Shown in pieces: positions 22,649-33,610 of a DNA stretch of 64,000 bases. The notes below the pieces were generated by a model. It was given only the letters and a program-made list of their open reading frames with translations. It had not been told where the DNA came from and ran no database searches. Each line of letters opens with the position of its first letter. Position 1 is the first letter of the stretch. This DNA is from Isoetes taiwanensis (lineage: Eukaryota > Streptophyta > Lycopodiopsida > Isoetales > Isoetaceae). Position numbers and translations under genes: made by a program. The stretch is taken from the NCBI GenBank assembly GCA_021234155.1, contig JAJEKV010000113.1:2524325-2588324 (forward strand), read 5' to 3'.

Positions 22649-23678
22649 TTTTTAACATCCACGGAGACCAAATTGGCCATGAGAGGTGGTGTATTGCCCC
22701 TCTTGTTGTGGCAATATAGCCAAGTGAAACTTGCTCAAGCTAACCCAGCCGCCCCCCTTCCCTTTTTTTTAACTAAGGTTATAGGCAAAAGTTGTTTTCT
22801 TATGTTGTCCAGGTAACCCAAGGTCTACAATATTTCTATACTGGCATAGGCATATATACTTTTTATTACAAGAAATTTATCGCGGCGGCCAAGGCCGCCG
22901 CGAACATTTCTCTCTCCCACCTAGAACCCTGTTTGATCATAAAACATGCGGGATTGTGCCCGTAGAATAGATGAGGTGAGGTTTTTTTTTTTTAGATGAG
23001 GCGAGGTTTTTTTTTTTTTTTTTTTTTTAATCTGTATGGCAATGGACCTTTTGTGCTCTTATGATAACACGACTCTATTTATTGAGCAATCTAGACACGG
23101 GTAATCTGAGTAAGCTAAGGGTGAGCCATCTAGGACACCTTTCCAATGTTGGTAGGGGATCTTTGCAATTCCCGCCAAACCAGAACGGGGGACCAGATTG
23201 ATTACCCGTACAATATAACAATCGGGGACAACTTTTGAGTGCATGGCTATTCTGTTGCAGTTTGTTGAGCCCGGATTCGCTGTTGAATTTTCTTGGCTGC
23301 TGTAGAAATTTCATACACTGAGGCATAACTAAGGAGACGGTTTATTAGTAGGAGTTTCATACCTGCTGATATGCTCACGATTAGGTCCATTAACAATAGT
23401 GCAATCATGTTCTTGATTCCCATTATATTGGTAGAAGTAACATGGCGACGCAAAAATGCACCACAGTAAGAAAGCTAGACCCGATTGTTAAATTGCAGTA
23501 GTTAGGAAAATGGATTTGTCTCCCCGATCCATTTGTGGCTTGTAATTGTGGCTGTGTGGCCAGTTTTGCCACGTGGTGACCATAGATTGGTAGATTTACG
23601 TGGAGGACGTGTTAACGCCCCCCGTTAGCAGCCACAGCTTAGGCGGGACCTTTCGACTTCTCACACTCTGCTGCTGCT
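22649..23678. other. no gene recognised; palindrome and poly-T tracts
   Basis: Contains a 22-bp GC-only palindrome at 22881-22902, two poly-T tracts each preceded by AGATGAGGYGAGG (about 22970-23028), and a minus-strand open frame of 68 codons at 23247-23453 (LLLMDLIVSISAGMKLLLIN) that looks membrane-like but resembles nothing known. Confidence 0.4.
22881..22902. repeat. 22-bp GC-rich palindrome
   Basis: CGCGGCGGCC-AA-GGCCGCCGCG, flanked by AGAAATT / ATTTCT arms that extend the pairing, in otherwise AT-rich DNA. Confidence 0.85.
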
Positions 23679-24170
23679 ATGGCCGCTGCTCAATTTCATA
23701 CTAAGGGAACAGCCCATATCAGTTTTACCGCCCTGCGCCCCATCAATCTGGCTCAGGTTTTTTTCTTTTCGTCTTTCATCTATTTCAACTCATTCTCAAA
23801 AAAATTTCTCGGTTATGGCTGGCCACATCTTCATCTCTCCAAAATAAAATCATTCAAGTCCTGGCTTGTGGTCCTGTACCTCAACATATTGCCATTATCA
23901 TGGATGGGAATAGTTCGCTGTTAAGTCTCATATGGATCGGATCGAAGGTCATGCTGCCGGGTATGAGAGCCTTATTGGAACTTTGGAGATGTGTACGCAA
24001 CTAGGTGTCAGGTATATGACTGTTTATGCCTTCAGTATTGACAATTTTAATCGATCCAAGGAAGAAGTGTCCCATTTGATGGATCTGATGCAGGAGAAGC
24101 TTGATTTGATTTTGAGTAATAGTGTTATATGATTATGGTGTTCAAAATTAAATTTCTCATGAAGGAGCTA
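23679..24170 (+). pseudogene. cis-prenyltransferase (dehydrodolichyl diphosphate synthase-like), broken
   Basis: The family signature is present: PQHIAIIMDGNS at about 23880-23912, then in another frame GHAAGYESLIGTLEMCTQLG and VRYMTVYAFSIDNFNRSKEE followed by VSHLMDLMQEKLDLIL (23920-24115). Cis-prenyltransferases join isopentenyl diphosphate to an allylic starter to make long polyprenyl chains for dolichol or plastid polyprenols; MDGN is the substrate-binding loop. A one-base loss right after MDGN (about 23912) shifts the frame, and a stop follows LSNSVI at 24130. An ATG at 23679 (MAAAQFHTKG) with a possible donor at about 23757 could be a first exon. The C-terminal half with the RxxRxS-type motif is not seen. 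I infer a decayed or chimeric copy. Confidence 0.7.
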
Positions 24171-24744
24171 GACTTGTCCCTGTTGCTCAGGAATTGCCGT
24201 TTTTTGGTGCACAAGAGGATGGAACTATGTTTCCCCCTTTTTATTTTCCTCCAGCTTGGGAAGAAGGAGCCAAAAAATCGTGTTCTACAGAGTACTTGGT
24301 GCCAGAGGGGGGCTCTGCAGATCAATTCATGGAGTTTGGGCCTGAAATGTTTGATTTGGATGTCTGGAATGGTGGGGCGAAGAGGGAAGTTGAACGGGCA
24401 ATGAACTTTTTGATGTTTGGAAGAAAAATGGCGAGTTGGGTGCTAAGAAATATGTGCAGGATGTAGAATCAGGGAGAAATCTAATGCGGAGAATGCTATT
24501 GAAGGGCAGATTGGGGAAAAAAATTCAATCCGGGGAGCCAGATTCAAGGGCAGAAGATGAATGCACAAAGTCCTTGTCGACGATGAAGACCATTACCGGA
24601 GCTTTGCTGTTAGATTTTACCGCCCTAGTTACAAAATACTCCCAAATCTCCCATGATTTTCATGCAAACCCACAGACCGGCTCTGAGGTTCTTGTTCTCG
24701 CAGTCTGCAAAGGGATACATAAAAAAGTAAAAAGAAGGGGATAA
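24171..24744 (+). pseudogene. unrecognised protein-coding remnant
   Basis: Two overlapping frames read continuously into each other by context: one with PFFGAQEDGTMFPPFYFPPA and ADQFMEFGPEMFDLDVWNGG followed by AKREVERAMNFLMFGRKMA (24194-24466), and one with GAKKYVQDVESGRNLMRRML and a Ser/Thr-rich tail (24436-24744). Composition is protein-like (Phe/Met-rich, charged helices), but I recognise no family. It directly follows the cis-prenyltransferase remnant on the same strand and could be a fused fragment of a different gene. Confidence 0.35.
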
Positions 24745-25884
24745 ACGAAAGAACCAGCTGTTTCAAGTCGGATTTGCGGTCGTTCGAGGCTCGAGGCAAG
24801 ATCGAGGCAGACGGCCAGAACACCGAAGTGCAGCAAGATTATCTGGCGCCGAGATGCCGCCTCATTATATTTTTCATTTTCCTCTTGCTGAAAAAAGTCC
24901 GGAAAAAACATGCGTTAGACTTTAGAATGCACAATTTTTTGCCACGTGGGCGTCCCTATCGGACATAATAGATTATATATGTGTAGATAAATGATAAACA
25001 ATGCCTTATGCTTTCTTAATAGACATATAAATGACAATCACAATGGATTCAATTATAAAATTTTAACTAACACGCATTCATTTTTTCGACATCATTTCAT
25101 TTGATCTTTTCCTTTGGTCCTCTAGATTTATGAAGGCATTGTACATGTATCATGCCCTTCAAACTGTAATTATGCCATATGGCATGAGCTAAATTTAAAA
25201 CAACATAGAACATAAACACTTCAAGTTTGACAAAGTCATGCTACTATAATGCATTGGTGTAGAATTGGCTTCAAGTCTTATAATAAATAAAAAACTCCCA
25301 TGATATAGCATGAAGCTTTTATACAATGTCCTCTTAGATTGTCAATTGACCATTCTTACCTTAACTCCGGGGTGTACATGTGGATAGCATTTTTCTCTCG
25401 AGAAGACACAAAATTCTCCTCCTCTTCTTCTGAAGTGAACAACAAACATAAGTTGAAAGATCCAACAACAACGTGGTGCTAAGATATAGATAGCTTTTCG
25501 GCAAATCTAAAACCCTACAAGTATCGATCAACTAAAGAGCTACAAGTATCTTTGTTTGGATGTTACAGAGAATAACCTTAGCAGTATGAAAATTAGGAGT
25601 TTGATTAGTTGTTTCTCTGTAACTACTGTCGTTGCCTCTTGAGCTTTTGTTCCTACAATAGAATACCTAATGAGTTATAATATATAATGAAGCTACAACA
25701 TAATATATAATGAGTTACTTTTACTCATACACACAGCTTTTCAAACTATAAATATCTGCTTTCTACTAACACAAGTAAGTGCCATAAAACATCATGTAAG
25801 GCACTGTCAAAGTTGCTATGTTGGTTCCTATGAGGACTTCCATAATGAGGTAGTAGCATTATGCATTACCACAGCTTCAAGGTC
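24745..25884. other. no gene recognised
   Basis: AT-rich DNA on the right; a somewhat GC-richer stretch up to about 24960 has short frames on both strands. No RNA gene or repeat identified. Confidence 0.4.
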
Positions 25885-26226
25885 TCATATCACTGTTAAG
25901 TGTCTTCTTGACGTGCGGCTGGTAGATTTCAACATTATATTAAGATATACATTTAACAGAAGGCATAATATTCTTTTGAAAATATCAAATGAGTTCATGC
26001 ACTCTACTAACATGGCAATCACAATTTGATTCTTCTTAGATTTGCAATAGCCAATGGCATTCACAATATTTGGGTGCCTCAATGGTACAAGCATATCCAT
26101 CTATTTACCGAGGGGTTGCAAATGCCTCATGGCAAGAATGAGATGTTCCACTTGAAGGGTGGATCACAACTAGTCTTTTCCAACAAACCACTGAAAGACT
26201 GCCGCTTGATTTTCTTAAGGTAGTAA
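25885..26226 (-). pseudogene. protein-kinase-like fragment
   Basis: The minus strand reads LVPLRHPNIVNAIGYCKSKK followed by NQIVIAMLVECMNSF (26097-25985), resembling kinase subdomains III-V (the HPNIV motif and hinge). Upstream on the same strand is KRQSFSGLLEKTSCDPPFKW in a broken frame (to about 26220). The ATP-binding Lys region, catalytic HRD and DFG motifs are not found nearby. It may be one exon or a decayed fragment of a receptor-like kinase; the support is one motif. Confidence 0.4.
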
Positions 26227-28255
26227 TGTAACTCCACTCGATCATTAGAATCATTCCTTCTATGGATTTGTACTAAACCAACCTTTCAACTTAATAAATT
26301 TCTTTCTATCAGTCAATAATAACAAAGGATATATTTGTCCATGAGTGTGCAGGAGAACTCAAGAGCTATTACATTGCGGTGTGCTTATCTGTACACATGG
26401 CAAGGAGCCCCTTGGAGAAGCGTGGGTTCTTTCTTTAAATGAGATTTCTTTGAAGACAAAGTTTATCAGTCGTTTAGCCAGAAATCCGTTCCCATTCCAT
26501 ATCATAAAGGTAAGGCTCTGGCTTATGTGTTGATCCCACCACTGACATATGACCATTGAATATTCTAAAAATAGATAGTATTTTGAATATGCAAACTGAC
26601 TTGACTGAATATTATAGCTAGTATACTACCATAAAATTTATTCTAATTGAAAACATCCTTTTCTTTGAAACTACACTTTTGCTTGAAATTACCCTGGTAT
26701 CTTTTGCAATCCTATGATTTTTTCGATAATTCTCCTTCCATTTAATCCACTTCTATTTGAAAATACTCTAATAATCATAGATAATCAGTTGTTATATGGT
26801 GATTCCCTTTTTGAACTGGTTTCCCTTTCTTGAAAATACTCCAATCCATTTGCAAATTCCCTTTCTAGTCAATCTTTCTTTTTTGAAAATACCAAGACGT
26901 GCATTTGCAATCCCCTATTCTACTAATTTCCCCTATTGGGATATACCCATTTTGTTTTAGAATTTTTTGTTTCTACTAATCTTCTCCATAGCTACTAATT
27001 CCCCATTTAGGATATACTCTTCTTATTCAAGAATCCCCTGTTTCTAGTAATCTTTCCATGTAGGATATAGCATTTTGTTCAAAAATTCTCCATTGCCAAG
27101 AAAACTATCCATTGCTCTCGAGTTCCTTTGTTTCTCAATGGGGGATCTTCTGGGGGATTTGAGCACTTTTTTGTTGCCGATGTGTACAAATGTTATTCAT
27201 CATATCCATCAATATGTCAATTTGACACTAATGGACAAAATTATAATAATGGAAGCAATGAATGGTCAAGGAAAGAGCAATAGGATGGGCAAAGAAAGAG
27301 CAACAGATGGGTGCGTGTGCACCTTGAGCTGCGCAGCATGTGGGTCTTGTGTTGATAGTATGCAACCTCCCCTAACACACTATATTACATAATGGAAGCG
27401 ATCATTTGGTAGCAGGTTGAGGAGGCAAAATTTTCTTTCCAGTGAGATATCTTACTCTCTTAATTGCCAGGGGACCACATGAAGGAATGAATGGATAATT
27501 ATATTATTATCTGATTACCTTGACCCAGCCTAGATGAGATCCAATTTTTTGAAATATAGCAATGCACAAAACATCTATCCGTTATGACTTGTTATATCAT
27601 AGACCAAGCATAGATATAAAGGCATTTGTGGCATCTCAAAGGCCTTGCAGTATAGAAGTCTATTGAATTGGTAGGCATTTCATTCAATAGCTTATGCCTT
27701 AGCTTAACATAAAGTTTTTGTTTTACTTGAAGAACATGGATATATATCTGACAAGTATGTGATAAAGTACTTGATAACCCTCGGCCGCATAGGAATCCTG
27801 TGTATTGGGCCTGTAGCACCATCAATGCTGACCTTGTCAAGTGAGGGCACATCCTCCCATAAACTTTCCATACTTCTAGGGTTCCATATTTTCTTGTAAC
27901 ATCATGAACTTATCCATGTAATGGTACTCGCTTGACCACCACTTGTTGAAGTCCATAGCCTATCGAGAAACCAAAATCAAAATAATGTTGGCAAAATTTG
28001 GTGACTTTCGTAGGCCAACTTTGCACTCATATTCTAGCTCATATATGGAATACAGGATTTTTTTTGTTGAAATTAATATTTGCTGCCCACAGTGAGACGG
28101 AAATTGTCTGATTGCCAGACATGCAGAAGATCAGAAAACTAAAAGTATCCAGATCAGTTATATCCAAGCATGTCTTGTACCATTGTTCAAGATGTGATTG
28201 AATATATTTCGACATTGCCAATGTACAAGACATGACTTAATCATCGGTGGGGTCT
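26227..28255. repeat. gene-poor; degenerate repeats at about 26660-27090
   Basis: From 26660 to 27090 phrases such as TTTGAAAATAC, ATTCCCT/ATTCCCC, TTTCTACTAAT and GGATATA(C/G) recur at irregular 40-70-base spacing, as in an old decayed tandem array. A plus frame at 27075-27392 and a minus frame at 27592-27852 are open but resemble nothing I recognise. Confidence 0.35.
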
Positions 28256-29640
28256 TCAATCATGTTCATGGCAAATAAGAAGACATCCAGACCCTAGTTC
28301 CAGACCATCGAATCCCCTGTGACCCAAGGTTACCAAATAAGATGGGGAGTTGTCATCCATCTTAAATAGCATGACCTTGAATCCAAGTTTGCGCTTAAGA
28401 AGTGCCATGGCACGTTCAAGAAAGGGTTTGGTTTTGATGTTGCGCTTAAGCTTGGTGGTGACATAGGGCTGGCATAGTCGGCTTAGTTCCTTCATGTCAT
28501 TATCATCAAGCTTGGCCTTCACCTTAAAATATTCAAAACCTTGGCTCTCATTGCAGGCAACGTTGCAGAATTGTGTGATACCTTCTTCTAATGCACGTCT
28601 TCTCTTCAGGCCCATTGCGTAATCATTTGCATCATGCATTTTTGAGCTCTTTGTCTTCCTTAAGCAAAATTGTCCCATCCAGTATTTTGCTCTATAGATT
28701 GAGGGTTTTGTTATCCGTTAAGCCCTGTATCCTCTTCATAAATTGCTTGTCAAATAATTTTGGGTCAGGCATTGTCGGCAACTCTTCATTGTTGTCCTTA
28801 AGCCTACCCGTCATCCACAAGGCCCAGACCTCCATCCATTTTTTCCAGATAGCTTCGTTGCAGAGGATGAGATCATACTGGTCGGCAGGGTTGCCCTTAA
28901 GGGGCTATTTATAGCCAAATGGCTATATTTTGAATATTTTCGAAAATGAGATACTAAAGCTGAATAGGTTACTATTGAAAATAAATTATATTCTTTCGCC
29001 AAAGTTTTACCATTTCGTCCACCCGCCTTTCTTAAATTAGCCATACATTCTTAAGCTCAGATCTAGAGTTTCGCCTCCAGTTCCATGGATCTAAGTATTT
29101 AGGATCATAGATTATCCCCTTACCAACATTGTAGATAAAGTAATTGTTTGCTAGCTCTAGTGGACCATAGTAGAATACTCAAAAAATCAACTACTACTCA
29201 AATTTTGCTAAACATAATAGGTTTTTTTAATCCTGTAAGTTGTATGTGAATTGACATCTAATTTATTTATTTCAATTACCACATTAACGTTGGCAAGATT
29301 CGCCAGAGTTTCTATGAAATAGTTCCAAGTCGCAAAAAGTAATCGCCTACAAAATTAATATAGAAAGCTTATGATTCGCCTCACCTTCTAAATCACGCCT
29401 ATGCAGATATGGCCTTAAGGGCAACCCTGCTGGTCGGATATGGATTCCTTGGGTTTTCTAGATGACTCCTTTTTCTTTTCGTCCTCATCATCTGCATCAT
29501 CATCCTCATGGCCCTCTAAAAGGACATATCTGCACAGCTTCTTGAAATTCTTCCACTATTTCCTTTAGGGCGCTGAGGACAAGCCATTGCTTTTCATTGT
29601 TGCCAAGCATGTATGATTTGATCAAGATAGGTGCTGCAAT
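28256..29640 (-). pseudogene. unrecognised gene interrupted by a MITE
   Basis: Read on minus: an acceptor-like TTGCAG at about 29640 opens SYMLGNNEKQWLVLSALKEI and VEEFQEAVQICPF; one frameshift later comes EGHEDDDADDEDEKKKESSR, an acidic-then-basic stretch, to ISDQ. The frame resumes on the other side of the MITE at 28877 as YDLILCNEAIWKKWMEVWAL and WMTGRLKDNNEELPTMPDPK to TDNKTLNL-stop. A further frame of 140 codons (28678-28256) has GFKVMLFKMDDNSPSYLVTL. Removing the MITE with one copy of its target duplication restores a continuous frame, so it was coding when hit. No family is recognised; it could be host or transposon-derived. Confidence 0.45.
28886..29429. mobile_element. hAT-type MITE
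   Basis: 544 bp bounded by perfect 17-bp terminal inverted repeats CAGGGTTGCCCTTAAGG / CCTTAAGGGCAACCCTG and flanked by a perfect 8-bp target duplication CTGGTCGG (28878-28885 and 29430-29437). An 8-bp duplication and a CAGGG start are characteristic of hAT elements. No coding capacity. It lies in an open reading frame of the gene at 28256-29640. Confidence 0.9.
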
Positions 29641-30062
29641 CAAGAAAATAAGTCATCTCAGTCATCCCATAGAGCAAATAGATCGACAAAATGGGTCTGA
29701 ACCATACCTTTGAAGTATGAAAATCAATATCATTTAACACAGTCGCACAAGAATCCTATTTTGTGTGACCGCGTAAAATAGTGCTGATTTTCATAGTGCA
29801 GAAATGCGTTAGCTAGAGGATCAGGAGGCAAATACAGACGACCTGAGTCGAGAAAGCCCTCCATGGATGCAAGTTCAGATGACCTGGGTGCTTTGACGGC
29901 CTGGGGGCTTTCTCGACTTGTGAGTCGAGAAAGTCTCCCAGGGAGGCAAATACAGGCGATCTGAAAGCTTTTCTGACTCGCGAGTCAAGAAAGCCCTGGG
30001 AAGTACAGAAGAAGTTATCTTATGTAGTTGGCACTTCTTTGTTTGCAATACTTGCGCTGCCC
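29640..30062. repeat. repeat/hairpin patch upstream of LINE B
   Basis: From 29825 to 30005 the phrase 'GGAGGCAAATACAG-CGA' and 'TCGAGAAAG(C/T)C' recurs. Two hairpins: CTTTCTCGACT-TGTG-AGTCGAGAAAG at about 29906-29931 and an imperfect one built on CTGACTCGCGAGTCA at about 29973-29990. No gene seen. Confidence 0.6.
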
Positions 30063-31500
30063 TATCAGATCACCTTCTCTATCAGATCATCAGACAGTTA
30101 ATATATGCTGATGATGTGGACCTCCTAGCTTACACACCAGTAGACATGCAACGACATCTCGATGCCCTGGACACGATACGCGGGCGACCGATATGCGCCG
30201 TCAACCCAACCAAGACTAAGGTGGTTTTCATATCATCTTCCGCGTCGGTAGAGGGTCCCCTCCTTCGATTACCAAGGCGAATGTGGAAGTCGCATCCACA
30301 TACAAGTATTTGGGAGTGGAGTTTCCTTCTACAATGCACCGGGACACATCCATACGACTCACGAAAGTGACGGGCTTTGGAAGGCACTATATGCAATGCA
30401 AAACAATAGTCATAGAGCGGAGTTGTATGATTGGGCCCATCACCACACACTTCAAGATCTTAGTAGAGCCCTCGCCCCTTTTATACCGGGGGTGGAAGTA
30501 TGGGGCCCAAGATGGTATCACTTGCTACTTGGAATGACTTGGAGCAGTCCAAAAGCCTTCTTAGTAATGCGAGCACTAGGGGTGAAGTCCACAATCCCAT
30601 ATCAAATTCTACTTTGCAGGAGACAGGATTCTTGCCTCTTCGTGGGGGCGGCCCTTGATCGCCACATTGTCTATTTTCGGAAGGTGGTCAATATGGGACG
30701 ATGCTCGTCTCCCTAAACTAGCTTATATCATGGCAATGGGGCGCAGCACGGCCTCAAGGCTGTTGGAGGGAAAAAGAGAGCTCAATGGTTGGCTAGATGG
30801 AATATGCAGAGCACGTGTGCATACATGTGCAAACAGAGGCGATCGCCATAGCTTGAGGCAATATCTTGGCGCTTGCTTCCTCGGCAAAGCTTTGGGATGC
30901 CAATGCCCTTGAACATGTCAAGACAAAGACACTACCAAATACCACATAAATCCCACATTGAACGAGGCCCGCAATGCTACCCGCGCACCCACTTGCCCAT
31001 GAAAAGGCGCAGACTCATTGCCTCCATTCGCGAGGGGGCACATCATCTTCGAATTGAGGCGAGGCGGATGGATTGGTGAGCCACGCCAGGCCGAGGCTCT
31101 GTCAATCTTTGCCAAATGGGAGTCATTGAGGATGAATCGCATACCCTTCAAAGTTGCCCAAAGATATGATCAAATTCGGACGCTATCTTTGAGTTGTTGG
31201 TCGCCCGGCCACCGTTACATGTGACATTGAACACAAAGATCCGTGCGGGTCTTTGGGATCATACCTTCGAGGTTATGGACATGCGAGATCAGCTATGTCC
31301 TCGGGCACACACTTGACATGTATATATACATTGATGTATACTTGTACAGTTTGACAGCATTCTTATTACTGCCACGGTTTTTCCCTCGGAAACCCTTCGG
31401 GGCGGGGGTTTTTTAACCCGGACAGTAATAAGTTTGTTGCGCTCCTTATGAGTCCCATAGGCTGATTGGCATCAGTGGACGATAAAAAATCATTCTCATT
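30063..31500 (+). pseudogene. LINE copy B, 5'-truncated
   Basis: Starts abruptly inside the RT domain, as expected from incomplete reverse transcription. The catalytic box is intact (YADDVDLLAYTP, about 30102-30137), followed by KTKVVFISSSASVEGP, a KYLGVEFPSTMHRDTSIRLT block in another frame, and a C-terminal domain with HRLQIE-like and zinc-binding-like segments to about 31310. Frameshifts separate the blocks. After the coding end come the conserved hairpin (31370-31435) and a (CATTCT)n/(ATTCTC)n tail to about 31500. It matches copy A, and the downstream border is a sequence also found at 10770. Confidence 0.8.
31370..31435 (+). repeat. conserved 3' UTR hairpin of LINE copy B
   Basis: Outer arms ATTACTG / CAGTAAT, inner CCC-UUCG-GGG hairpin; equivalent to 22262-22330. 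Confidence 0.6.
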
Positions 31501-31503
31501 CTC

Positions 31504-32560
31504 ATTCTCTTCAAATATACTTCATTTCTAGATAGCAAACCTCTCATAAAATTGCATATGATGGCCAAGGATGGCACTTGGCTTGGCAAAATCTAGCCTC
31601 ATTAAGAGTCGCTACTGATTTGAATTGTATCAATCTTGAAGGTTTGCTTCTGGATTCTGAATACCAGGCATCATGGTTCTTAAAATTAATGGCAATTGCT
31701 TTGATGATCTTGTCAAGAGATGCATATATAAAAGCTTAAGAACTGACATACCCAGCTTAATTGCCAGCTATATTTAAGGTTTTTTCTTCTGCCATTTCTT
31801 CTTGATAAGGGCATAATGCATACAGCCCATTGTTATTTCGTGTCCCCCTATCCCATTATTATAGATTTTATGCTGGCTTTTTAATTCTGAAAATGGGATG
31901 GACTATCAATTAACAAGCTTTATATAAGTTTAATGTATATGATTTCATAAGTGAAGGTATCCATTAGTATGCCCCCTATAATAGCATCAATTTTGCCTTA
32001 TCTAAGAATGAATTTGGCAACTTGTATTTTTGGCTCAGCTTTCTTCGGAACATCCTTTAAACTCAAACATAATCTTCTCTTAACCATCTAAGCCTTTTTG
32101 CAGTTTTTTAAGTCGATGTAGATCAATGCTGGCAAAGAATATCATGGTTTCATCCTATTTTTTGGCATTTTGAACATGGATGTCGATCAATGTTTATAGA
32201 GAATGTGCAAGTCTTCACGAATGCAATGGCATAGCAATCTTAGATTATAGGGCCTTGGCAATTTATTTCAATATTTTTCATTCATAGAATATGTTTTTTT
32301 GTAGATATTTTCCACAAGTGAAAGATTTGTGATATTTTGTTTCTTTGGACTACGATGTATAATGCTGCAACTCAGTCCAGATCATTTTGTGAATGCATAT
32401 GACCACTTGTATATACTCCCAACTGTATTTTGACTATTTTCAACCGTACCATTACACCATACATCACAATAATGTTAAATGTGCACTCTCGCTATAGTGT
32501 TGGATAGGTTACTCTTCCAAACTAAGTGGCTGGATATGTATCTATCACTGGAATAGTCAT
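31504..32560. repeat. uninterrupted relative of the 10770-10888 + 14094-14990 segment
   Basis: Colinear with both halves of that segment; GAATTGTATCAATCTTGAAG at about 31622-31641 spans the point where 3.2 kb is inserted at 10889-14093. No coding sequence. Confidence 0.7.
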
Positions 32561-33053
32561 GAACCAAACAATTATCTCCATTAAAGGTGGCACTAGAGTG
32601 TAAAAAAATTTATTTCTAAAGTGCAAAGGATGCAAGGAGGAAACATTGAAACAAAATCACTATTCTTAATGTCATTACAAATGACATTTTTGTTAAAATA
32701 TCATTATTAATCAAAAGATTTGCATATTTGCATAATTAGGCCAATCATGTGAGAGAAAACTGCATCCTAAGGATTATAAGCCGTGCGTTGACATTCCAAC
32801 CAACAGCCAAAGGCCTAACAAGGAAACTTCAACTTCTATGTCTATGTCTTTTGTTTGGCCTTTGGACGTTGCTTTTTCGGATATGCATCATTTGTGGTTG
32901 TAGCACCATAAATCATAGCTAAAATAATGATTATCACAGCGTGTTTTAAGCGACCAGCACCATCTTTAACCTGAAGAGAAGAGAAGCAATTTATCATATA
33001 AAAAACAAATAAAACTTGTGATTAACACATAAGTTATAATACATGCTCGTGAA
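32561..33053. other. intergenic, probable 3' flank of the minus-strand heat-shock gene
   Basis: AT-rich, no ORF of note. The part next to 33053 should contain the 3' UTR of the small heat-shock gene. Confidence 0.35.
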
Positions 33054-33554
33054 CTATGGAAAGAGCGAGATTGGAATGGAACGAGCAAGTTTAGGCTCTT
33101 GTTTAGGCACAGTAACAGTGAGAACACCATCAGCAACATGAGCCTTAATATCCTGCACTTTGGAAGTAGAAGGAAGTTGAAATTTCCTAAAGAAATGATC
33201 GAAGGCGCGCTCGAATCGATGCCATCGATCTATCTGCTGCAAAAAAAGATCATCTCTGCGGTGGCCACTGATTGTGAGGGTACAATTCCCTTCTAGTTCA
33301 ACGTTGATGTTTTCCTTCTTCACCCCTGTGGAGGCCAACAATTTGAGACACAAAAGTTTGAGACACAATTTAGGACACAAAAATTTTGAGACACAAAAAT
33401 TTTTACCCGGCAGTTCCGTTTTGAGAACGTGGGCGTTGGGTGTTTCAAGCCAGTCGGCTCGTGGTCGCGAATGGCAGGGAAGCCATGGCTGATGCAACGG
33501 ATCATATAATTCCTCTGCAAACGGATCAAACGGTGTCGCAATTGACATCGCCAT
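33054..33554 (-). CDS. small heat-shock protein (HSP20), two exons
   Basis: Exons 33407-33554 and 33054-33325, 139 residues after removing an 81-nt intron. The N-terminal arm is MAMSIATPFDPFAEELYDPL; the alpha-crystallin domain runs from ADWLETPNAHVLKTELPG through VKKENINVELEGN, WHRFERAFDHFFRKFQLP and ADGVLTVTVPK (the GVLTV/I-x-V motif near the C-terminus). Small heat-shock proteins are ATP-independent holdases forming oligomers on unfolding proteins. The intron follows the codon for P in ELPG, exactly where the plus-strand paralogue at 38992 has its intron, which supports the splice model. The intron has no stop and is a multiple of three, so the unspliced frame is also open (166 residues). 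A TATA-like TATTTATA lies about 50 nt before the ATG. No clear heat-shock element seen. Confidence 0.88.
   Translation of the reverse strand: MAMSIATPFDPFAEELYDPLHQPWLPCHSRPRADWLETPNAHVLKTELPGKNFCVSKFLCPKLCLKLLCLKLLASTGVKKENINVELEGNCTLTISGHRRDDLFLQQIDRWHRFERAFDHFFRKFQLPSTSKVQDIKAHVADGVLTVTVPKQEPKLARSIPISLFP
33326..33406 (-). other. 81-nt in-frame intron made of short repeats (exitron-like)
   Basis: Minus strand GGGTAAAAATTT... to ...CTCCACAGGGG. It consists of about four imperfect GTGTCTCAAAATTTTT units. If retained it adds 27 Cys/Leu/Lys-rich residues inside the alpha-crystallin domain. Confidence 0.7.
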
Positions 33555-33600
33555 TTTTCTGCCGCCTTAGCTCTGCTATATCCAGTAACCATTTGCCCCT

Positions 33601-33610
33601 TCTATAAATA
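33601..33610 (-). promoter_or_regulatory. TATA-like box of the minus-strand HSP20 gene
   Basis: TATTTATAGA on minus, about 47-56 nt upstream of the ATG at 33554. Confidence 0.4.

Noticed and set aside
33326-33406. Genuine 27-residue coding insertion in the HSP20 protein
   Set aside because: GT-AG borders, repeat composition and the identical intron position in the paralogue favour an intron; retention is kept as a hypothesis in the findings.
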